The notes under the pieces are model-generated. The model was not told the origin of the DNA, searched no databases, and saw only the letters and a program-made list of their open reading frames with translations. Positions 27,439-36,859 of a stretch of DNA of 64,000 nucleotides are shown here, in pieces. The translations under genes were made by a program, and so were the position numbers. Position 1 is the first letter of the stretch, and each line of letters starts with the position of its first letter. The stretch spans positions 1 through 64,000 of the forward strand of contig NZ_JBLUWW010000001.1 in NCBI RefSeq assembly GCF_048323655.1, in the 5' to 3' direction. This stretch comes from Salinimicrobium soli. GTDB taxonomy: Bacteria > Bacteroidota > Bacteroidia > Flavobacteriales > Flavobacteriaceae.

Positions 27439-27522
27439 TTGGTAGTAGAGTGTTATCATGTAGACTAATCGGAAATTGAAATAATTCTTTTTTTCAATTT
27501 CCTGTAGCCCGATTACTACCAA
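27439..27522. repeat. nested inverted repeats upstream of DUF305 gene
   Basis: Three nested pairs: TTGGTAGTA (27439-27447)/TACTACCAA (27514-27522), TAATC (27466-27470)/GATTA (27511-27515), and GGAAATTGAA (27471-27480)/TTCAATTTCC (27493-27502). In RNA this could form a long branched hairpin in the leader of the DUF305 message or downstream of the AraC gene. Confidence 0.55.
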
Positions 27523-27608
27523 ATTCGGAAAAATGTTCACCAATTCATCATAAAGATTTGGTAAAACTCAATGGATTTGCAGATTTTAAAAGGTTCTTTA
27601 AAGATGTA

Positions 27609-28169
27609 TCAAATCTTGTCCAGAGGAATTCTCTTCTTTTCCCTAACCTGCTTAAAATGGGTGGGCGTCAACCCCGTGACTTTCTTGAATTGCTTGCTCA
27701 AATGGGAGACGCTGGAGTAGTTCAGTTGGAGGGAGATCTGGCTCAACGATAGCTCGTCGTAAACCAATAGTTCTTTTACCCTCTCTATCTTCTGAGTGAT
27801 GACGTACTGCTCAAGGGTCATTCCCTGAACTTCGGAAAATAATTTACTAAGAGCTGAATAATCCTGATGGAATTTATCGGAAAGGTATTCTGAAAATGTG
27901 ATTTTTGGAAGGTCTCCTGTAGAATGGATCAGCTCGACGATACTGGTCTTGACCCCTTCAATCAGCCGGGTCTTTCGGTCATCTATGAGTTCAAACCCCA
28001 GCTCCTGAAGCCTCTCATTCAACTCCAATTTTTGTTGAGGAGAAAGTTCTGAAGGAATTTCAGCTTCCCCTAAAGTAACTGTACCGGGATGAAGTCCGAA
28101 CTTCTCTAGCTCAGACTTCACCACCATAATACAGCGGTTACAAACCATATTTTTTATAAAAAGCTTCAA
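27609..28169 (-). CDS. AraC-family regulator with N-terminal CxxC metal-sensing-like segment
   Basis: 186 residues. The N-terminus 'MKLFIKNMVCNRCIMVVKSEL' resembles a short HMA domain with Cys10 and Cys13. Residues about 90-180 form an AraC-type double helix-turn-helix ('QDYSALSKLFSEVQGMTLEQ', 'LSLSQISLQLNYSSVSHLSKQFKKVTGLTP', of which the second helix is HLSKQFK). The fusion suggests a one-component sensor that binds copper directly and controls this cluster; that is inference from domains and location. It starts 5 bp after the DUF3347 lipoprotein gene, so it is likely co-transcribed with the genes it may control. Confidence 0.85.
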   Translation of the reverse strand: MKLFIKNMVCNRCIMVVKSELEKFGLHPGTVTLGEAEIPSELSPQQKLELNERLQELGFELIDDRKTRLIEGVKTSIVELIHSTGDLPKITFSEYLSDKFHQDYSALSKLFSEVQGMTLEQYVITQKIERVKELLVYDELSLSQISLQLNYSSVSHLSKQFKKVTGLTPTHFKQVREKKRIPLDKI

Positions 28170-28174
28170 AGATC

Positions 28175-28789
28175 CTATTTAATAGTGTCTTTCACACTTC
28201 CGCATTTAAGCATCTTGTCCCCGTAATACGGATTTCTGATCTCTTTAGAAGAAGACAACCAATACCCACCTTTTCCTTCAAATGCCATTGGGCAGAATTG
28301 TTTGTAGACCTCTCCTGATGACAAAGCACCGGTCATCATACCTTCCATGGCATTAGAAAGATCAGAAAAAGCGGTTCTTTGCACATTAAGGTCGTCTGAT
28401 TGTGCAATCTTTTGGGCGGCTTCCATAGCTTCAGTGCTACCGTTAGCCTCCTGTAGTGCCGCAACCAGCATTTTTCCGCCATTCTGTGCTTCCGCAGCAT
28501 CAGAATTCACCAACGCCATTCTCACGTGGTTGTAATGCCCATAAACAGGTGACATTTTCTCATTTTTGAATTCCAGGTCCTGAGCCATTGCCATATCGCC
28601 CTTATCCAGGTCTCCATGATCCATATCTCCCATTTCCTGCATCTCATCTGCCTCCATATGCATCTCATTTTGCATTGGCATTGAGGCATCATCGGCTTCA
28701 TTTTCTTTCTTGCTGTCTCCACAGGCAGCTAAACTTAAACTTGCTGCCATTAGGCTGAATAAAATTCCTTTTCTAACTTCTTTTTTCAT
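28175..28789 (-). CDS. Met/His-rich DUF3347 lipoprotein
   Basis: 204 residues. Lipobox SLSLAAC (Cys at about 23). Residues about 37-70 are a Met/Asp/His-rich stretch ('MPMQNEMHMEADEMQEMGDM'), a typical Cu(I)/Cu(II)-binding composition. The DUF3347 domain (about 80-200) ends in 'FCPMAFEGKGGYWLSSSKEI' and 'NPYYGDKMLKCG'. The same end pattern appears in the C-terminus of the CusB-like protein of this cluster, so the two share a module. Probably a periplasmic or outer-leaflet copper-binding protein. Confidence 0.82.
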   Translation of the reverse strand: MKKEVRKGILFSLMAASLSLAACGDSKKENEADDASMPMQNEMHMEADEMQEMGDMDHGDLDKGDMAMAQDLEFKNEKMSPVYGHYNHVRMALVNSDAAEAQNGGKMLVAALQEANGSTEAMEAAQKIAQSDDLNVQRTAFSDLSNAMEGMMTGALSSGEVYKQFCPMAFEGKGGYWLSSSKEIRNPYYGDKMLKCGSVKDTIK

Positions 28790-28799
28790 TGTTTAATTA

Positions 28800-29288
28800 T
28801 TAATTATGATTGTGTTCATCTTCGTTAATTGCTTCTTCTTTTTTCGAGAGACTTTTGAACCAGGTAATTAGTTCTTCTTTTTCCCTGTCATTTAGTCTCG
28901 TATCAGGGTGTACCCAGGTATATGAGGATAATGGCATCTCCCCGTCTTCTACCATTTCCACAACCTCTTCTATTTTATGGGCTCTTTTCTTCTGGGAATA
29001 AGTACCGAATTCATCGAAATTCAGCTCTTCCTTTCCTTCCTGAATATGATCTTCTATATACCATCTCACCGGCTGAATTTCATCGAACCAACGATATTCG
29101 GTATTGTTGCTGTGACAGTCAAAACAGGAAGTGTTTAAAGTAAGTTCCACCTTTTCAGGAACGTCATAGATATTGGTAAATGCCATGTCAGGATTCACAT
29201 TTTCTGACTTGTTCTTTTCCACAGGAATAAATTGTATTACAATAAGCGCCAGTAAAAGAAAGATCAAAATACCTTTAACGATTTTCAT
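28800..29288 (-). CDS. haem-binding domain protein
   Basis: 162 residues with one N-terminal membrane helix (about 5-22). A Haem_bd-type domain contains 'LNTSCFDCHSNNTEYRWF', whose CxxCH motif would attach c-type haem in the periplasm, and 'GEMPLSSYTWVHPDTRLNDR'. The C-terminus is His/Glu-rich (NEDEHNHN). It sits 10 bp upstream of the DUF3347 gene in the copper cluster. Family members often neighbour copper-efflux genes in Bacteroidota. A redox role toward copper is a guess. Confidence 0.82.
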   Translation of the reverse strand: MKIVKGILIFLLLALIVIQFIPVEKNKSENVNPDMAFTNIYDVPEKVELTLNTSCFDCHSNNTEYRWFDEIQPVRWYIEDHIQEGKEELNFDEFGTYSQKKRAHKIEEVVEMVEDGEMPLSSYTWVHPDTRLNDREKEELITWFKSLSKKEEAINEDEHNHN

Positions 29289-29348
29289 ATTAGTAAGTTT
29301 GATTAGTTACCGCAATTTACCATTTTTCCGTGCTAATTCCGCTCTATT

Positions 29349-31121
29349 TTACCGCAGTTCAGTGACGATCTCCCCACAAGTGAGCATTGCTTCTCCATAA
29401 TAAGGGTTTTTAATAGCAGGATCTCCGCTTAACCAATATGCTCCCTTATTAGAATTAGCCATGGGACAATAATCTACATAGATCTTTTTGTTCTGAAGTC
29501 CGAAAGCAGATACTGTCTTGATCATAGCCTGGGAGAGATAGATAAAGTTCTCTCTGCGTCCTGCCAGATCTTCAGCTTCCAGGTTCAGTTGAGCATGTTT
29601 CCGCAGGAAGCTCTGTTTTTCTTCCCAGAATATTTTCGCTTCTCCCGTAAGATCTTCCGGCGATGTTTTTTCCACCTGCTCCTTAAATTCACGGCTCAAA
29701 TTATTGCTTGCGTCCATGTCACCCACAACAAGAGCGTCTTTCAACTGCAAATAAGTTTGTACCAGGCGATCTAACTGCTGCTGAAAACTCTTCGATGCCA
29801 CCCCTCGAAAATCATAAGCACTGTTGTTTAGATAAGCCCTTACATCTTCCTGCTCTGCACTTATCTTATTGTCCTGGATCTTGGTGGGTGGATTCATCAT
29901 ACTGGGTTTTCCCGCAAGTTGGGCAGCCGCATCTACTGTGAAGGTTCCGTTTACCACGATCTCTTCCCCTGCGGAAAGACCTTCCTCCACCACATAGGCA
30001 TTACCCAAAGAAGGCCCCAAAACCACTTGGTGCATTACGAATGCCGGATTGCTCTCTGTGCCTTCTTTAATATATACTACGGAACGTTTTCCGGTCCAAA
30101 GCACAGCCGATTTTGGAATACTCAACGCAGAGGTCTGTTCAGCTCCTGATTTTTCTATCACCCCTGAAGCGAACATCTCGGGTTTCAGTTTTCCATTCTT
30201 GTTATCTACCTCCACTCGTGCAGTTGCCACTCGAGTCTGGCGGTCAATTAACGGATCAATAAAATCGATCTTTCCTTCAAAAGTTTCTCCGGGCAGCGAT
30301 GCTACGGTAAATTAAACTTTGTCGCCAACCTCTACCCAGCCCATATCCTTCTCATAAAGATCGAACAGAACCCACATTTTTGAGAGATCAGCAATTTCAT
30401 AAAGTGGCATTCCACGTTCTACGTAATCTCCCAGCTCCACCATCTTTTCAGTTACCACGCCGCTAACATCAGCAGAAATGGTAAAACGTTCGCTGGCTTT
30501 GCCATTTTCCAATATCCTGTTGATCTGGTTCTCCCTTATCTTCCAGTTTCGGAGTTTCTCTTTGGCTGCCTCAAAAAGTTCGGGTTGTGAGTTCCTGATG
30601 GCGTAAGCCTGCAGCAACTCTTCCTGTGCAGTCACCAATTGAGGAGAGTACACTGTCGCCAATGCCTGCCCGCGATTGATCTTCTCCCCGGTGAAATTTA
30701 CCATGAGCCTTTCAATCCTTCCGGGAATATGAGTAGACTGCGTGTAAACTATTCTTTCATCTACCGCTACTTTTCCGTTCAGGGCTAGTTCGCGCCCTGC
30801 GGAGTTCTCACCCACTTTTTGCGTCTGAATGTTGGCCAGTTTAATAGCGTAATCTGTCATTTGTACCGCTGCCAAATTTTGAACATTTCCTGAACTTTCC
30901 AGTGGAATAAGTTCCATTCCGCAGATGGGGCAGTTCCCCGGTTCATTAGAACGTATCTGTGGGTGCATAGAGCAGGTCCAGACAGTCTCTTCAGCTCCTT
31001 CCGAAGCGACATGGTCATGCTCTGCCTCAGAATTATTTCCACCGAAGAACAGCCATCCCAGTAGCATTCCTATGATCAAGGTCGCTGCAATAATTAGTAT
31101 ATTTTTAGTTTTCGTTTTCAT
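29349..31121 (-). pseudogene. cusB: CusB-like RND adaptor, interrupted by an in-frame stop
   Basis: The membrane-fusion adaptor that links CusA to CusC. The frame is continuous from 31121 to 29349 (590 codons) except for one TAA at 30314-30312. Before the stop (269 residues): a membrane anchor, a CSMH...CPICGMEL module (about 48-72) and the lipoyl/hairpin region. The last residues are GDKV; reading straight on in the same frame gives FTVASLPGETFEGKIDFIDP, the expected beta-barrel sequence. After it: the adaptor C-terminus and a DUF3347 domain with 'YCPMANSNKGAYWL'. So this is a point nonsense change (GAA, AAA or CAA to TAA), not a frameshift. A GTG at 30230 could restart the second part, but half an adaptor is unlikely to work. 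A sequencing error is possible. Confidence 0.85.
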
Positions 31122-32370
31122 ACTCGAACGATTTACCTGTTAAATAATTGATCTTAGCCACAGCAGTTAGGAGCTCTGCCTCTGCTCCGGCTACAGCCAG
31201 CTGATATTTTAATAATTCCTGCCGTACCCGTAAGACTTCTTCAAAATCGCTGGCGGCATTTTTATAGGATGAAAGCAACAGATTCAATACCTGGTTAGAA
31301 CTTTCCACCTGTTTCTCATAGAGATTCAGCATTGCCCGGGCTTGCTGCACCTGAAACAGAGCTTCCTCCATCTCGGCTTTTAGTCGGTTTTCAACTCCCA
31401 CCTTTCTTTGAGAATAACTTTCGGCCATAAATTCGGCCTGCTTTTGTGCTGCTTTATACTTTTTTCTGAAAATTGGAAGGCTTACCGAAAGCATTGGCAT
31501 AATAGCATCTCTTCCATTATCCTCCACGACCATATCGGTTCGTTTACCCACTATTACATAATCGAGGCCTAATCCCACCATCGGCATTCCGCTCTTTTTT
31601 GCAACTTCCTTCTGGGCTTGAGCCGACTCCGACATTTTCTCCAGCTGAGCGAGTTTAGGATTATTTTCCACGGCTACCTCAGCTATCAATTGCGGGTCGA
31701 TCGCAATATCCAATTCTACAGGAATGATCACCGGTTGCAGCTTCTCCCTGTTGAGCAAAGCATTGAATTTCGCCAGCAGCGGCTGTTTCTTCAATTGCAG
31801 GATCTCAAGGTTCGTCTCTGCGTCGTTACGCATTAGATCCACCTGCAGCACGTCTGACAATGCACCGGAACCTGCTCTTACCCTTGACAGGGCGAGATCT
31901 TTGTAATTTTGAAGTATCTCCAGGTTATCCCGCTGAAAAACCAGGCTCTGCTCCAGCTCATATAACTTGTAGTACTGCTCGCTCACCTGGAAGAAAAGTT
32001 CATTCCTGGCATCGAGAAATTCCTGGAATTTAGCTTCAGCCATGAGTGTAGCCACATCGGCTTTTGCACTTAAGGTTCCAAACCAGGGGAACATCTGCAT
32101 CAGTGAAAAACGCGCTTCCTGTGGTCCCAACCTCGTTTCTACCATACTTCCAAATGCAGTCATGGTCAGGTTAGGATCAGGTAGACTTTTTACTTGGGGC
32201 ACTTCCTGCATGGCTGCTTCAAAATCGGAATAAGCAGCTTTCACTTCCGGATTATTTTCCGCAGCTATTCTCAGATATTCCGACAAGGTTTGTGCCTTTA
32301 CTTCGGAAGCCATTCCGAAGATCAGAAATATCAGCATCCCCAAAAAGGGCATTTTTAAGTTCATTTTCAT
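31105..32370 (-). CDS. cusC: TolC-family outer membrane efflux protein (CusC-like)
   Basis: 421 residues with a signal peptide ending EVKAQ (about 27). The rest is the helical outer-membrane-factor pattern: 'LSEYLRIAAENNPEVKAAYSDFEAA', of which 'AAENNPEVKAAYSDF' is the usual TolC repeat opening, two long coiled-coil hairpins, and the second repeat starting near 'IAEVAVENNPKLAQLEKMSE'. It forms the trans-envelope exit channel for the CusA pump. Its ATG overlaps the cusA stop by 4 bp, and its end overlaps the cusB start by 17 bp, so translation is probably coupled. Confidence 0.9.
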   Translation of the reverse strand: MKMNLKMPFLGMLIFLIFGMASEVKAQTLSEYLRIAAENNPEVKAAYSDFEAAMQEVPQVKSLPDPNLTMTAFGSMVETRLGPQEARFSLMQMFPWFGTLSAKADVATLMAEAKFQEFLDARNELFFQVSEQYYKLYELEQSLVFQRDNLEILQNYKDLALSRVRAGSGALSDVLQVDLMRNDAETNLEILQLKKQPLLAKFNALLNREKLQPVIIPVELDIAIDPQLIAEVAVENNPKLAQLEKMSESAQAQKEVAKKSGMPMVGLGLDYVIVGKRTDMVVEDNGRDAIMPMLSVSLPIFRKKYKAAQKQAEFMAESYSQRKVGVENRLKAEMEEALFQVQQARAMLNLYEKQVESSNQVLNLLLSSYKNAASDFEEVLRVRQELLKYQLAVAGAEAELLTAVAKINYLTGKSFEYENEN

Positions 32371-35300
32371 TCTTCTATACTTTTTGATGGGCTTTTAGAC
32401 ACCACATTTTCTCTCCAAATCGCCTGAAGAACAGGCACTACAAAGATGGTCATGATCTGGATACACATTCCGCCCACGATGGGAACGGCCATGGGAACCA
32501 TGATATCTGCACCTTTTCCTGTTGAAGTGAGTACCGGGAAAAGTGCGATTATTGCTACTGCCGTTGTCATCATTGCAGGCCGCACCCGTTTCTTACCGGC
32601 TTCCAACACGGCTGCTCTTACCGCAGGCACCGTGCGCGGATCTCTTTCTTCAAAGACCCGGTGAATGTATGTCCCCATAAGCACCCCGTCATCTGTCGCG
32701 ATCCCAAAAAGGGCAATAAATCCTACCCATACTGCTACGCTCAAATTGACCGTACCCATTTGGAACAGATCTCTCATATTCATCCCCGAGACGCTGAAAT
32801 CCATAAACCACTCCTGCCCATACAACCAGATCATTATAAATCCGCCGGCAAAGGCTACAAAAACTCCCGAAAAGTGAATGGTGGAAGCAATGATGGTATG
32901 GAACTGGAAATACAGCAGCATAAAAATGATGATCAGGGAAATGGGGATCACCAGCGCAAGACGTTTTACGGCACGCACCTGGTTTTCGTAATTTCCGGAG
33001 AATTCAAAACTCACTCCTTTGGGCACCGTTAATTCCCCGGTGGCGATCTTTTTCCTGATAAGTTCCTGGGCATCATTCACTACATTGACCTCTGCAAAAT
33101 CCTGTTTGCGGTCGAAAAGCACATAACCCACTAAAAAGGTGTCTTCACTCTTGATCATCTGAGGCCCGCGAACATAATTCACATCTACCAGCTGCCCAAG
33201 TGGGATTTGGGTACCCGTTGGTGTTGGAACCAGGATCTGCTCGATCTCTTCGGGAGAATTTCTCAATTCCCTTGGATATCGCACCCGTACAGGATAGCGC
33301 TCCCTTCCTTCTACGGTTGAGGTCACTTCCATTCCGCCGATAGCCGTTTCCAGCGTTTGTTGTACTTTTTCGACACTAAGGCCATAGCGCGCGATCTTTT
33401 GACGGTCAATATCTAACTGGAGATATGGTTTCCCTACAATACGATCGGCAAAAACAGCCTCCTTTTTCACACTTGGCACCTGCTTTAGAATATCCTCCAG
33501 TTCAAACCCGAATTTTTGGATGGTCTCCAGATCGGGCCCATAGACTTTTATTCCCATTGGTGCCCGCATTCCTGTTTGCAGCATCACCAGCCTTGTTTCA
33601 ATAGGTTGTAGTTTGGGAGCTGAAGTTATCCCCGGGAACTGTGTTACGGCTACAATCTCATCCCAAATATCATCGGGACTGTTAATATGATCGCGCCAGT
33701 TGCGGTATAACTCGCCGTCTTCGTCAATAATAAGTTCTTCGGAAGTTATTTTCCTGCTAAGTGCTTCTTCGTGGGAAATTGTATCGCCGGACTTCAGGAT
33801 GAAATTTTCATCATCATCTACTTTAAACCTCAGCAATTCGCCATTTTCGGAAACTATGTATTCAGGTTTGTAATTAATAACATTCTCATACATGGAAATA
33901 GGCGCCGGATCGATCGCGCTTTCTACCCTTCCCAGTTTTCCAACAGAAACATCTACTTCAGGAATATTGGTCACCGCCATATCCAGCTTCTGCACCACTT
34001 CCTTACTTCCTTCAATTCCAAAGTGGGGCATGGAGGTAGGCATCAATAGAAAACTTCCTTCATTGAGCGAAGGCATAAATTCTTTACCTACGCCAGGGAA
34101 AGTTTCTGAAGCAGCTTCCCACGCGGCTGTCTCCCTTAGTTCAATCCCTATAGCTTCTGCTCCGTTGGCAACAAATCCGAAGAGCTTTGGAAAGCCCTGC
34201 CAGATCAGGATTCCGAAGAAAATGGTAACCAATGGGATAGTCAAAAAGGTCTTTTTATTGCTAAGGCACCATTTTAGGATTGGCTCATAAAATTTCACAA
34301 TGGCCAATAAGGCGGTTAAGGTCAAGCCGAGCAAAATGATCACAAAAATATAATTCGTGAAGACCGAGTTGGCAAAGCCCAGCGGCATCCATTCTTCGGT
34401 AAGAAAGAAGATGGTCACGGAAAGGATGATGAAAAGTGATATTTCCCGACTGTATTTACCAAGGTATCCCCGGCTTTTGGGTTCAAAGATCCTAATGACC
34501 CCTATTAAAGTAAGTGCTAACGGAAGCCACATTTGGAACAGCAACGCCAACAAAATTCCTGAAACCACAAGTCCGTAATTCCACAATACACTAGTCCTCT
34601 TTCTGTTAAGGCGGAAAGAAAAGAAATAGTAAGACAGCATAGGCAGGATCATGAGTCCAAGAAGAAAGGAAGCTCCCAATGCAAAGGTCTTGGTAAAGGC
34701 CAGGGGACGGAAGAGTTTTCCTTCGGCATTTTCCATAAAGAAGACCGGCAGGAAGCTCACCAGGGTAGTGGCAAGGGCAGTGGTCACCGCAGGCCCCACT
34801 TCCACTGTGGCTTTTTTGATCACCTGCAAAAGCTTTTCTCCCTTCGCATTTCTGTTTTTCGGAAATTCAAGATGTCTTATCGTGTTTTCAACAAAAACGA
34901 TCCCCACATCTACCATGACCCCAATAGCAATGGCGATTCCGGAAAGGGCAACCACATTGGCATCAACCCCAAAGTATCGCATCGCCACAAAGGTAAGCAG
35001 GACGCCCACCGGCAAAAGAGTAGAAATTAAAATGGAAGCACGTAAGTTCAACACCAGGATGATCACCACGATAATACTTATAAGTATCTCATGAGAAAGG
35101 GCATTTTCAAGGGTGCCTATGGTCTCTTTGATCAATTGGGTACGGTCGTAGAATGGTACTACCGTCAGTTTGCTCACTGTTCCGTCTTCCAGGACCTTAG
35201 TAGGCATTCCCGGAGCGATATCGGCAATCTTTTCTTTTACATTATTGATTACTTCAAGCGGGTTGGAACCATAACGGGCAACCACCACCCCGCCCACAAC

Positions 35301-36197
35301 TTCGGCACCGGCTTTATCCAGAACCCCACGCCTTTGTGCCGGACCCAGGCTTACCACTCCAATATCCGAAATAAGGATAGGTTTATTCTCATTCACGGCG
35401 ACCACGGTGTTCTCTATATCTTCTATAGACTCAATGTAACCAAGGCCCCTCACGAGGTATTCCACCTGGTTGACCTCAATTGTCTTGGCTCCAATATCAC
35501 GGTTTGAATTTTTCACCGCCATCATCACATCATCAATTCCAACATTAAAGGCCTTTAAAGCATCGGGATCCACATCTACCTGGTACTCCTGAACAAAGCC
35601 TCCTACAGAAGCTACTTCTGAGACTCCATCAACTCCGCTCAATCCAAGTTTAACGTAAAAATCCTGCACAGATCTTATCTCATGCAGGTCCCAACCGCCG
35701 GTAACATTGCCCAGTGAATCCCTTCCTTCTAAAGTATACCAGTAAACCTGCCCCAATGCTGTAGCATCGGGACCTAAGGTAGGCTGAACATTTTCCGGCA
35801 GCAGGTTAGCGGGAAGCGAATTGATCTTTTCCAGAATTCTGGTACGGGACCAGTAGAAATCAATATCCTCCTTAAAAATGATATTGATGCTGGAAAAACC
35901 GAACATGGAAGTACTCCGGATAGATTTTACTCCCGGAATTCCCAGTAAGGATGTGGTCAATGGATAGGTGATCTGATCTTCAATATCCTGAGGGGAACGC
36001 CCCGGCCAATCGGTAAAAACGATCTGTTGGTTCTCTCCCAGGTCCGGGATAGCGTCAACCGGAACCGGATCTTTGGGCAGAATCCCAGAATCCCAATCAA
36101 AGGGAGAGGTCGAAATTCCCCATGCGATCATGGCAATTAGTAACAGAGATGTTACCAGCCGGTTGTATAAAAAGTAATGAATGATTTTTTCGAACAT
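32367..36197 (-). CDS. cusA: CusA/CzcA heavy-metal RND transporter
   Basis: 1276 residues; the proton-driven inner-membrane pump of the Cus system. N-terminal helix, then a porter domain ('WPGRSPQDIEDQITYPLTTSL', core DIEDQITYPL). The family motif 'GIAIAIGVMVDVGIVFVENT' with its membrane Asp lies around 430-450. A second half contains 'LVMLQTGMRAPMGIKVYGPD' and 'GIATDDGVLMGTYIHRVFEE'. It is about 200 residues longer than E. coli CusA, through extra helices around 545-640 and a charged segment around 790-870; I believe this is usual for Bacteroidota homologues. It heads the cusA-cusC-cusB run. Confidence 0.94.
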   Translation of the reverse strand: MFEKIIHYFLYNRLVTSLLLIAMIAWGISTSPFDWDSGILPKDPVPVDAIPDLGENQQIVFTDWPGRSPQDIEDQITYPLTTSLLGIPGVKSIRSTSMFGFSSINIIFKEDIDFYWSRTRILEKINSLPANLLPENVQPTLGPDATALGQVYWYTLEGRDSLGNVTGGWDLHEIRSVQDFYVKLGLSGVDGVSEVASVGGFVQEYQVDVDPDALKAFNVGIDDVMMAVKNSNRDIGAKTIEVNQVEYLVRGLGYIESIEDIENTVVAVNENKPILISDIGVVSLGPAQRRGVLDKAGAEVVGGVVVARYGSNPLEVINNVKEKIADIAPGMPTKVLEDGTVSKLTVVPFYDRTQLIKETIGTLENALSHEILISIIVVIILVLNLRASILISTLLPVGVLLTFVAMRYFGVDANVVALSGIAIAIGVMVDVGIVFVENTIRHLEFPKNRNAKGEKLLQVIKKATVEVGPAVTTALATTLVSFLPVFFMENAEGKLFRPLAFTKTFALGASFLLGLMILPMLSYYFFSFRLNRKRTSVLWNYGLVVSGILLALLFQMWLPLALTLIGVIRIFEPKSRGYLGKYSREISLFIILSVTIFFLTEEWMPLGFANSVFTNYIFVIILLGLTLTALLAIVKFYEPILKWCLSNKKTFLTIPLVTIFFGILIWQGFPKLFGFVANGAEAIGIELRETAAWEAASETFPGVGKEFMPSLNEGSFLLMPTSMPHFGIEGSKEVVQKLDMAVTNIPEVDVSVGKLGRVESAIDPAPISMYENVINYKPEYIVSENGELLRFKVDDDENFILKSGDTISHEEALSRKITSEELIIDEDGELYRNWRDHINSPDDIWDEIVAVTQFPGITSAPKLQPIETRLVMLQTGMRAPMGIKVYGPDLETIQKFGFELEDILKQVPSVKKEAVFADRIVGKPYLQLDIDRQKIARYGLSVEKVQQTLETAIGGMEVTSTVEGRERYPVRVRYPRELRNSPEEIEQILVPTPTGTQIPLGQLVDVNYVRGPQMIKSEDTFLVGYVLFDRKQDFAEVNVVNDAQELIRKKIATGELTVPKGVSFEFSGNYENQVRAVKRLALVIPISLIIIFMLLYFQFHTIIASTIHFSGVFVAFAGGFIMIWLYGQEWFMDFSVSGMNMRDLFQMGTVNLSVAVWVGFIALFGIATDDGVLMGTYIHRVFEERDPRTVPAVRAAVLEAGKKRVRPAMMTTAVAIIALFPVLTSTGKGADIMVPMAVPIVGGMCIQIMTIFVVPVLQAIWRENVVSKSPSKSIEE

Positions 36198-36301
36198 TTC
36201 TGAACTTTAAAAATTAATTATTGATGCTCCTGAAGTTTGAAATTTGTATACAGGAATACGCTTCCGGTTCTTCGGAAACGTTTCAAAAATTAATTTTTAG
36301 A

Positions 36302-36697
36302 TCAGATCAAAAAGGTCTCATCTAGCAGATGGATGTCATAGACCAGCAAGGGCGGTGAATAATCTGAAAAAGGAATTGCCTGTTGCGGCACTTCCTCAAA
36401 CAGTTCAACAAAAGTATAAGTGAAAGATGCTAAGAACACTTGTTGGTGGAGATCCAGATCGTTAAAGGAGATCTTCAGATCTTTTTGACCTTCAACAGAA
36501 ACCTTCTGATCTTTACAACCATTTTCTCCCGTCATATCTCCGGCATGTTCCATTCCGCAGCTTTCGGCTTTAGAAAACACAGCCTGGTCCACCAGTATGC
36601 TTCCGCAGAAATGTTTATCTACGGTAAAGGACATGGTAGAGAACAGCACCAAAAGTGCCATTAACAAGGATCCTGTTTTCTGTATTAGCTTTTTCAC
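36302..36697 (-). CDS. HYC_CC_PP family protein
   Basis: About 131 residues from the GTG at 36697. A longer frame back to a TTG at 36730 crosses a TATCTTTG promoter-like motif, so the start is uncertain. An export signal ('KTGSLLMALLVLFSTMSFTV') is followed by DKHFC (the 'HYC' site, here HFC), 'CGMEHAGDMTGENGC' (the Cys cluster) and 'YSPPLLVYDI' (the 'PP' site). This small secreted family is found in Bacteroidota, often next to metal-efflux genes; its biochemical role is unknown. Here it is the first gene of the copper cluster, about 105 bp upstream of cusA. Confidence 0.82.
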   Translation of the reverse strand: MKKLIQKTGSLLMALLVLFSTMSFTVDKHFCGSILVDQAVFSKAESCGMEHAGDMTGENGCKDQKVSVEGQKDLKISFNDLDLHQQVFLASFTYTFVELFEEVPQQAIPFSDYSPPLLVYDIHLLDETFLI

Positions 36698-36859
36698 GAG
36701 GGACAAAGATAAATATTTTTTTAATAGCAAAGTACTGGTCCTTAAATACTAAGAAACCCAGAAAAAAATAAAACCTTTTACGAAAGTTCTAAAAGGCCTT
36801 TTTCAAATAAAATTAAAATGTAACTTTATGAATTACAGAACTTTAAAACTAACAACCAA

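Noticed and set aside
27424..27543. 40-codon extension of the DUF305 protein
   Set aside because: It runs through the nested inverted repeats, and a good ribosome-binding GGA precedes the ATG at 27423.
29349..30230. Separate gene starting at the GTG at 30230
   Set aside because: It is the second half of CusB in the same frame after a single TAA; its start would be in the middle of a beta-barrel domain.
36780..36810. AAAAGGCCTTTT palindrome between the copper cluster and the NmrA-like gene
   Set aside because: Short, self-complementary by composition, no flanking U-tract or partner copies; not enough to call an operator or terminator.
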